Shown here in pieces: positions 5,663-7,669 of a stretch of DNA of 7,669 nt. A program made the translations under genes and the position numbers. This stretch comes from JBDKGD01 sp964645125 (lineage in GTDB: Bacteria; Patescibacteriota; Minisyncoccia; UBA6257; 2-01-FULL-56-20). The notes under the pieces were generated by a model. It worked only from the letters and a program-made list of their open reading frames with translations, made no database searches and was not told the DNA's origin. Within the stretch, counting starts at the first letter, position 1. Every line of letters begins with the position of its first letter. The stretch is taken from contig CAZXZC010000032.1 in the NCBI GenBank assembly GCA_964645125.1, forward strand, positions 1 through 7,669. The letters run 5' to 3'.

Positions 5663-6295
5663 ATGGCATACCTCGTTTTGCTTCGGCATGGAAAATCGGA
5701 ATGGAACCATTTGGGTTTGTGGACGGGCACGTCGGATGTGATGTTGGCGCCTGAAGGCATAGAAGAGGCGAAAGCGGCAGGTGCGGCACTGGCGGATATT
5801 GTAATTCATAGGGCTCATACTTCGCTGTTACAACGCGCCAAAGACACGCTGTCGCACGCAATGCCTTTTTTACAACACCCCTTGAACGATATTACCCATC
5901 ATGCGGCGTTGAATGAGCGTAATTATGGTGATTATACAGGAAAGAATAAATGGGAAGTGAAAGAGATGGTGGGAGAGGAGCAGTTTAATAACATCCGGCG
6001 GGGGTGGAATGTGCCGGTGCCAAACGGGGAAACCTTACAGGACGTGCATGGGCGGGTGGTTGCGTATTATAACGAGTCAATCGCACCGGATTTAGCGGCG
6101 GGGAAAAATGTGATTATTGTGGCGCATGGCAACAGCTTGCGCGCCCTAGTAAAACACTTGGAAGCTATTGGCGATGAGGAGATCGCAAACGTAGAAATTG
6201 GCACGGGCGAGCTTCATGTGTATGAGCTTGATGAGGCGCTTATGGTTAAAACCAAGCACGTGCGGTCGGTGAATGAGAATAAAGGGAAGGTGTAA
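5663..6295 (+). CDS. gpmA: 2,3-bisphosphoglycerate-dependent phosphoglycerate mutase
   Basis: This enzyme interconverts 3-phosphoglycerate and 2-phosphoglycerate through a phosphohistidine, feeding the enolase encoded just upstream. The N-terminal LLRHGKSEWN (6-15) holds the phosphorylated His9. Other conserved positions are W20-TG (family xWTGxxD), Arg58 in LLQRAKDT, the acid Glu85 in LNERNYGDYTG, and His155 in VAHGNSLRAL. At 210 residues it is shorter than the roughly 250-residue E. coli enzyme. The missing part is the loop between the WRRG-like segment (IRRGWNVPVP, 111-120) and NGETLQD, as in the compact fungal and small-genome versions. All catalytic residues remain, so activity is expected. 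No Shine-Dalgarno is seen in the 18-bp gap after eno, so translation probably depends on the shared mRNA. Its RHGK differs from the common RHGE, a mild variation. No T-rich terminator directly follows. Confidence 0.95.
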   Translation: MAYLVLLRHGKSEWNHLGLWTGTSDVMLAPEGIEEAKAAGAALADIVIHRAHTSLLQRAKDTLSHAMPFLQHPLNDITHHAALNERNYGDYTGKNKWEVKEMVGEEQFNNIRRGWNVPVPNGETLQDVHGRVVAYYNESIAPDLAAGKNVIIVAHGNSLRALVKHLEAIGDEEIANVEIGTGELHVYELDEALMVKTKHVRSVNENKGKV

Positions 6296-6467
6296 AAAAT
6301 GAGTATTGAGTAGACGGTATTTAGTATGAAGGAAATACAAAGAGCTAACAGAGCATAGCGAATGGTTCGACAGAGCTCACCGCAAGTAGCCAATAGTTTA
6401 AATATAAGAATAAAGAAGTAATAATTGAGGTTTTAATGCATTCCGCAAAAAATCTTTACCCATGCAT
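6296..6467 (+). repeat. intergenic stretch with degenerate dispersed repeats, no gene
   Basis: I see no gene or convincing terminator here. It contains AGCATAGCGAATGG (6351-6364), then GGTTCGACAGAGCTCACCGC (6364-6383), which resembles a TTCGACA(A/G)GCTCA-type word that is widely dispersed in bacterial genomes. An exact second copy of TAGCCAATAG (6387-6396; first at 1541) follows. The stretch looks like layered, decayed repeats following the gpm stop codon. Confidence 0.4.
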
Positions 6468-6543
6468 TGTCATTCCGGCCACCGAGCCGGAATCCATGTC
6501 TAAATAAAAATCCTGGATCCTCGGGTCAAGCCCGAGGATGACA
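6468..6543. repeat. 76-bp palindromic MITE/REP-like element, copy 1
   Basis: The element is bounded by TGTCAT (6468-6473) and its inverted ATGACA (6538-6543). Inside are two perfect hairpins: ATTCCGGC/GCCGGAAT (6472-6479 with 6486-6493, loop CACCGA) and ATCCTCGGG/CCCGAGGAT (6517-6525 with 6531-6539, loop TCAAG), joined by an A/T-rich linker (CTAAATAAAAA). It has no coding capacity. The right half recurs in altered form at 7514-7563. Sequences of this style (GGATCCTCGGG ... GAGGATGAC) are dispersed repeats in several bacterial groups. It may also act as a transcript-end structure for the eno-gpm mRNA. Confidence 0.75.
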
Positions 6544-6555
6544 AAAGGAAAGCGT

Positions 6556-6592
6556 AAAAAGTAAAAGAGAAGCATGGCAAGTGCTTCTCTTT
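6556..6592 (-). terminator. rho-independent terminator of the small leftward membrane gene
   Basis: AAAGAGAAGCA (6564-6574) pairs perfectly with TGCTTCTCTTT (6582-6592) around a 7-nt loop. On the minus strand the stem runs into TTTTACTTTTT. It lies 26 nt past the stop at 6619 and, facing the repeat region, may also stop readthrough from gpm. Confidence 0.85.
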
Positions 6593-6618
6593 GTGATTTG
6601 GTTTTCGATGACTGGTCA

Positions 6619-6813
6619 TCAACACCACTCTTCATTTGTATCAAGCTTGCCACTCAAGATACCGATGCCAAGTAATGATATCACTACTCCGATCACCAGT
6701 AGCCAACCGAGCATTATCCAGTCGTTATAGCCATTGTGAACTGCTTGCGATACAGCAGCACTGCATACTGGCGCACCTCCAAAGGTGAAAAAGAAACCTA
6801 CTAATTTGTTCAT
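6619..6813 (-). CDS. small membrane protein, 64 residues
   Basis: This leftward frame begins at ATG 6813 behind a clear Shine-Dalgarno (minus strand AAAGAAAGGA, 7 nt spacing) and ends at TGA, with its own terminator downstream. That makes a complete small transcription unit. The protein has a short hydrophobic N-terminal segment (KLVGFFFTFGGAPVCSAA, about 3-20). A loop with HNGYNDW follows, then a strong membrane helix (about 33-54, IMLGWLLVIGVVISLLGIGIL) and an acidic tail ending NEEWC. The first segment could be a signal peptide with a cleavage site after SAA or a second membrane span; a Cys at 17 is not in a clean lipobox. No family is recognised. The scaffold gap is 50 bp upstream, so the promoter is probably at or beyond the Ns. 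Confidence 0.75.
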   Translation of the reverse strand: MNKLVGFFFTFGGAPVCSAAVSQAVHNGYNDWIMLGWLLVIGVVISLLGIGILSGKLDTNEEWC

Positions 6814-6820
6814 AAAAAAA

Positions 6821-6830
6821 TCCTTTCTTT
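6821..6830 (-). promoter_or_regulatory. Shine-Dalgarno site of the 64-residue gene
   Basis: On the minus strand AAAGAAAGGA is followed by seven A/T bases and ATG 6813, a good ribosome-binding site that fixes the start. It is one of only two clear Shine-Dalgarno sites in the window. Confidence 0.75.
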
Positions 6831-6862
6831 GGCCGCTAAATTTAGTTTTGAGGAGCGTTTTT

Positions 6863-6872
6863 NNNNNNNNNN
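6863..6872. other. assembly gap (10 N)
   Basis: Ten consecutive N indicate a scaffold join of unknown or nominal length. Linkage of the right-hand block (from 6873) to the left is an assembly inference, and sequence upstream of both flanking genes may be missing. Confidence 0.95.
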
Positions 6873-6877
6873 ATATT

Positions 6878-6896
6878 ATATCATAAAATATGATAT
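6878..6896. repeat. perfect inverted repeat, possible operator
   Basis: ATATCATA (6878-6885) and TATGATAT (6889-6896) flank AAA, giving an 8-bp dyad. It lies 34 bp upstream of the extended -10 of the YecM-like gene, where a regulator or RNA hairpin could act. The adjacent gap prevents seeing whether it belongs to a larger structure. Confidence 0.4.
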
Positions 6897-6929
6897 TTTG
6901 TCAACTTTTATATATAAGGGCAGGTCGAT

Positions 6930-6938
6930 TGCTATGAT
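6930..6938 (+). promoter_or_regulatory. extended -10 promoter of the YecM-like gene
   Basis: TGCTATGAT is a TG-n-TATGAT extended -10, which can work without a -35. It ends 6 nt before ATG 6945, so the transcript would start at or near the start codon (leaderless). Confidence 0.6.
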
Positions 6939-6944
6939 ACAGTC

Positions 6945-7451
6945 ATGATCACTACCATTGCAGAGTTTTATGAGGGTGCAGGGGAATATGTGGGATCGTT
7001 TAACACATTTGCGCAAAAACATGGGCTGGTTGGGCGGGTTCAGGCTGATCATTTATGCTACAAATGCGACAGTTCAGACGTGTTTGAGGCGATGCGAGCA
7101 ATGTTTGAAGGGAGTAGTGAGTATATGTACCAATCTATTATTTCCAAACGTCGCATTGCGGTAATCCGCCTTAAAACCCCAATTCAAACGATTCTTGGTG
7201 ACATCTTTTTTATAGAGCTATCTGACCAAAAACCCGATGGGTCACAAACAAATCGGTATGACCATATTGAGGCGTACCCAGTGGGGTGGACGTATGATGA
7301 AATGGTTGCGGAACTCGCGAAAACTGAAGCGGTGGAAAAAGTAGACCGGCCACATCATAGCACCCATGACATTGATGTTGGAAATCGGTTTTTATTCCGG
7401 TGTACCCATGGGAAACTTATCGAAAAGATAAAGACAGAGGAGATGAAATAA
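6945..7451 (+). CDS. YecM-like / VOC-superfamily protein
   Basis: This 168-residue soluble protein shows the paired betaalphabetabetabeta pattern of the vicinal oxygen chelate superfamily and resembles the YecM family most. The first module has ADHLCYK (34-40), a helix (45-55), an IISKRRIAVIRLKTPI strand pair (65-80) and DIFFIELSDQKP (86-97). The second has YDHIEAYP (105-112), a helix (116-127) and THDIDVGNRFLFR (140-152). His36, Glu91, His107 and His141 are placed where VOC proteins often bind a divalent metal, but no metal has been shown for YecM and the function is unknown, so I give no symbol. ATG 6945 directly follows the extended -10, and no Shine-Dalgarno is present. It stands alone, with repeats downstream and the scaffold gap upstream. 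Confidence 0.72.
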   Translation: MITTIAEFYEGAGEYVGSFNTFAQKHGLVGRVQADHLCYKCDSSDVFEAMRAMFEGSSEYMYQSIISKRRIAVIRLKTPIQTILGDIFFIELSDQKPDGSQTNRYDHIEAYPVGWTYDEMVAELAKTEAVEKVDRPHHSTHDIDVGNRFLFRCTHGKLIEKIKTEEMK

Positions 7452-7669
7452 TTAGCTTAGAGTATACAGCGAATAGCTTATAGAAAAAGCATTTCAACAC
7501 ATTAACAAATACATGGACCCCTGTCTGCCGACAGGCAGGCTCGGATCAAGTCCGAGGATGACAGTCAAAAAACATATTAGCAAGATAGGGTTTAGGGAAC
7601 ACAAATCATGCACCACACCACAAAAGAAAAATAATTCAAAGATGACAATTTGTAGTGGGTGTGCTTTGG
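7452..7669. other. gene-free tail with dispersed repeats
   Basis: No credible open frame occupies the last 218 bases. The stretch starts with degenerate words (TTAGAGTATACAGCGAATAG, near 7457-7476) like those after other stops here, then holds the interrupted palindromic element (7514-7563). Its right edge (7570-7669) shows nothing I can assign. Confidence 0.5.
7514..7563. repeat. palindromic REP-like element, copy 2, with a nested palindrome
   Basis: The right half matches the element at 6468-6543: TGGACCC, then CTCGGA/TCCGAG (7540-7545 with 7551-7556) around the same TCAAG loop, then GGATGACA. Relative to copy 1, about 20 extra bases (7521-7540) interrupt the left arm. They are themselves palindromic, with CCTGTC (7520-7525) pairing with GACAGG (7530-7535). 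The closing base pair of the stem differs from copy 1 on both sides, so pairing is kept. There is no left hairpin (ATTCCGGC) here. Confidence 0.7.

Noticed and set aside
4327..5860. Long leftward and alternative frames within eno and the start of gpm (4327-4830, 5263-5760, 5394-5741, 5661-5861)
   Set aside because: Shadows of two strongly conserved housekeeping genes.
6456..6653. Leftward 65-residue frame
   Set aside because: It is built mostly from the palindromic repeat and the terminator of the small membrane gene.
6468..7563. CRISPR array
   Set aside because: There are only two divergent copies, far apart, with internal hairpins and no regular spacers or cas genes.
1..7669. Defence, toxin-antitoxin, prophage or mobile-element gene cluster
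   Set aside because: No transposase, integrase, nuclease, toxin or restriction motif is visible; gene content is housekeeping plus unknown single genes.

Overview
The window most resembles a chromosomal fragment of a Candidate Phyla Radiation (Patescibacteria) bacterium, probably a Parcubacteria-like lineage. This is inferred from gene style, not from a database match. The genes are short and tightly packed. Few have a Shine-Dalgarno site, and several ATG codons sit only 6-15 nt downstream of a -10 box, so leaderless or nearly leaderless mRNAs are likely. The enolase and the compact cofactor-dependent phosphoglycerate mutase are typical of small-genome bacteria, and the intergenic stretches hold degenerate repeats and palindromic elements of a kind often seen in CPR genomes. 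TGA ends two of the genes and no gene reads through TGA, so there is no sign of a recoded (code 25) lineage. Ten Ns at 6863-6872 mark a scaffold gap, so the genes on either side may not be true neighbours.

Left part (1-1680): the 3' end of an unrecognised gene is closed by one or two hairpin terminators (189-248). Three rightward genes follow, each with its own promoter-like signal: a Nudix hydrolase (299-745), a 46-residue single-span membrane peptide (799-939) and a four-helix DUF2231-type membrane protein (989-1504). A degenerate A/T-rich intergenic stretch and a leftward terminator (1614-1640) come next.

Middle part (1683-4299): a leftward coiled-coil protein of unknown function (1683-2273) is divergent from a two-gene unit made of an HExxH putative metalloprotein (2378-2908) and a HIT-family nucleotide-binding hydrolase (2917-3336). 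A monocistronic TIM-barrel protein follows (3448-4230). It recalls TrpF but lacks the catalytic Cys, and it is the only rightward gene with a strong Shine-Dalgarno. A perfect 14-bp-stem terminator (4255-4299) closes this block.

Right part (4305-7669): a good sigma-70 type promoter drives the eno-gpm pair (4361-6295). The products interconvert 3-phosphoglycerate, 2-phosphoglycerate and phosphoenolpyruvate, two consecutive steps of lower glycolysis. A repeat-rich intergenic region follows with a 76-bp palindromic MITE/REP-like element (6468-6543). After it come a small leftward membrane protein (6619-6813), the assembly gap, and a YecM/VOC-like protein (6945-7451) behind an extended -10. The last 218 bases hold a second, interrupted copy of the palindromic element and no gene. 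I see no CRISPR array, tRNA, rRNA, transposase or recognisable defence system. The most noteworthy items are the TrpF-like protein, the HExxH/HIT pair, the nested palindromic repeats and the recurrent -10/ATG arrangement.
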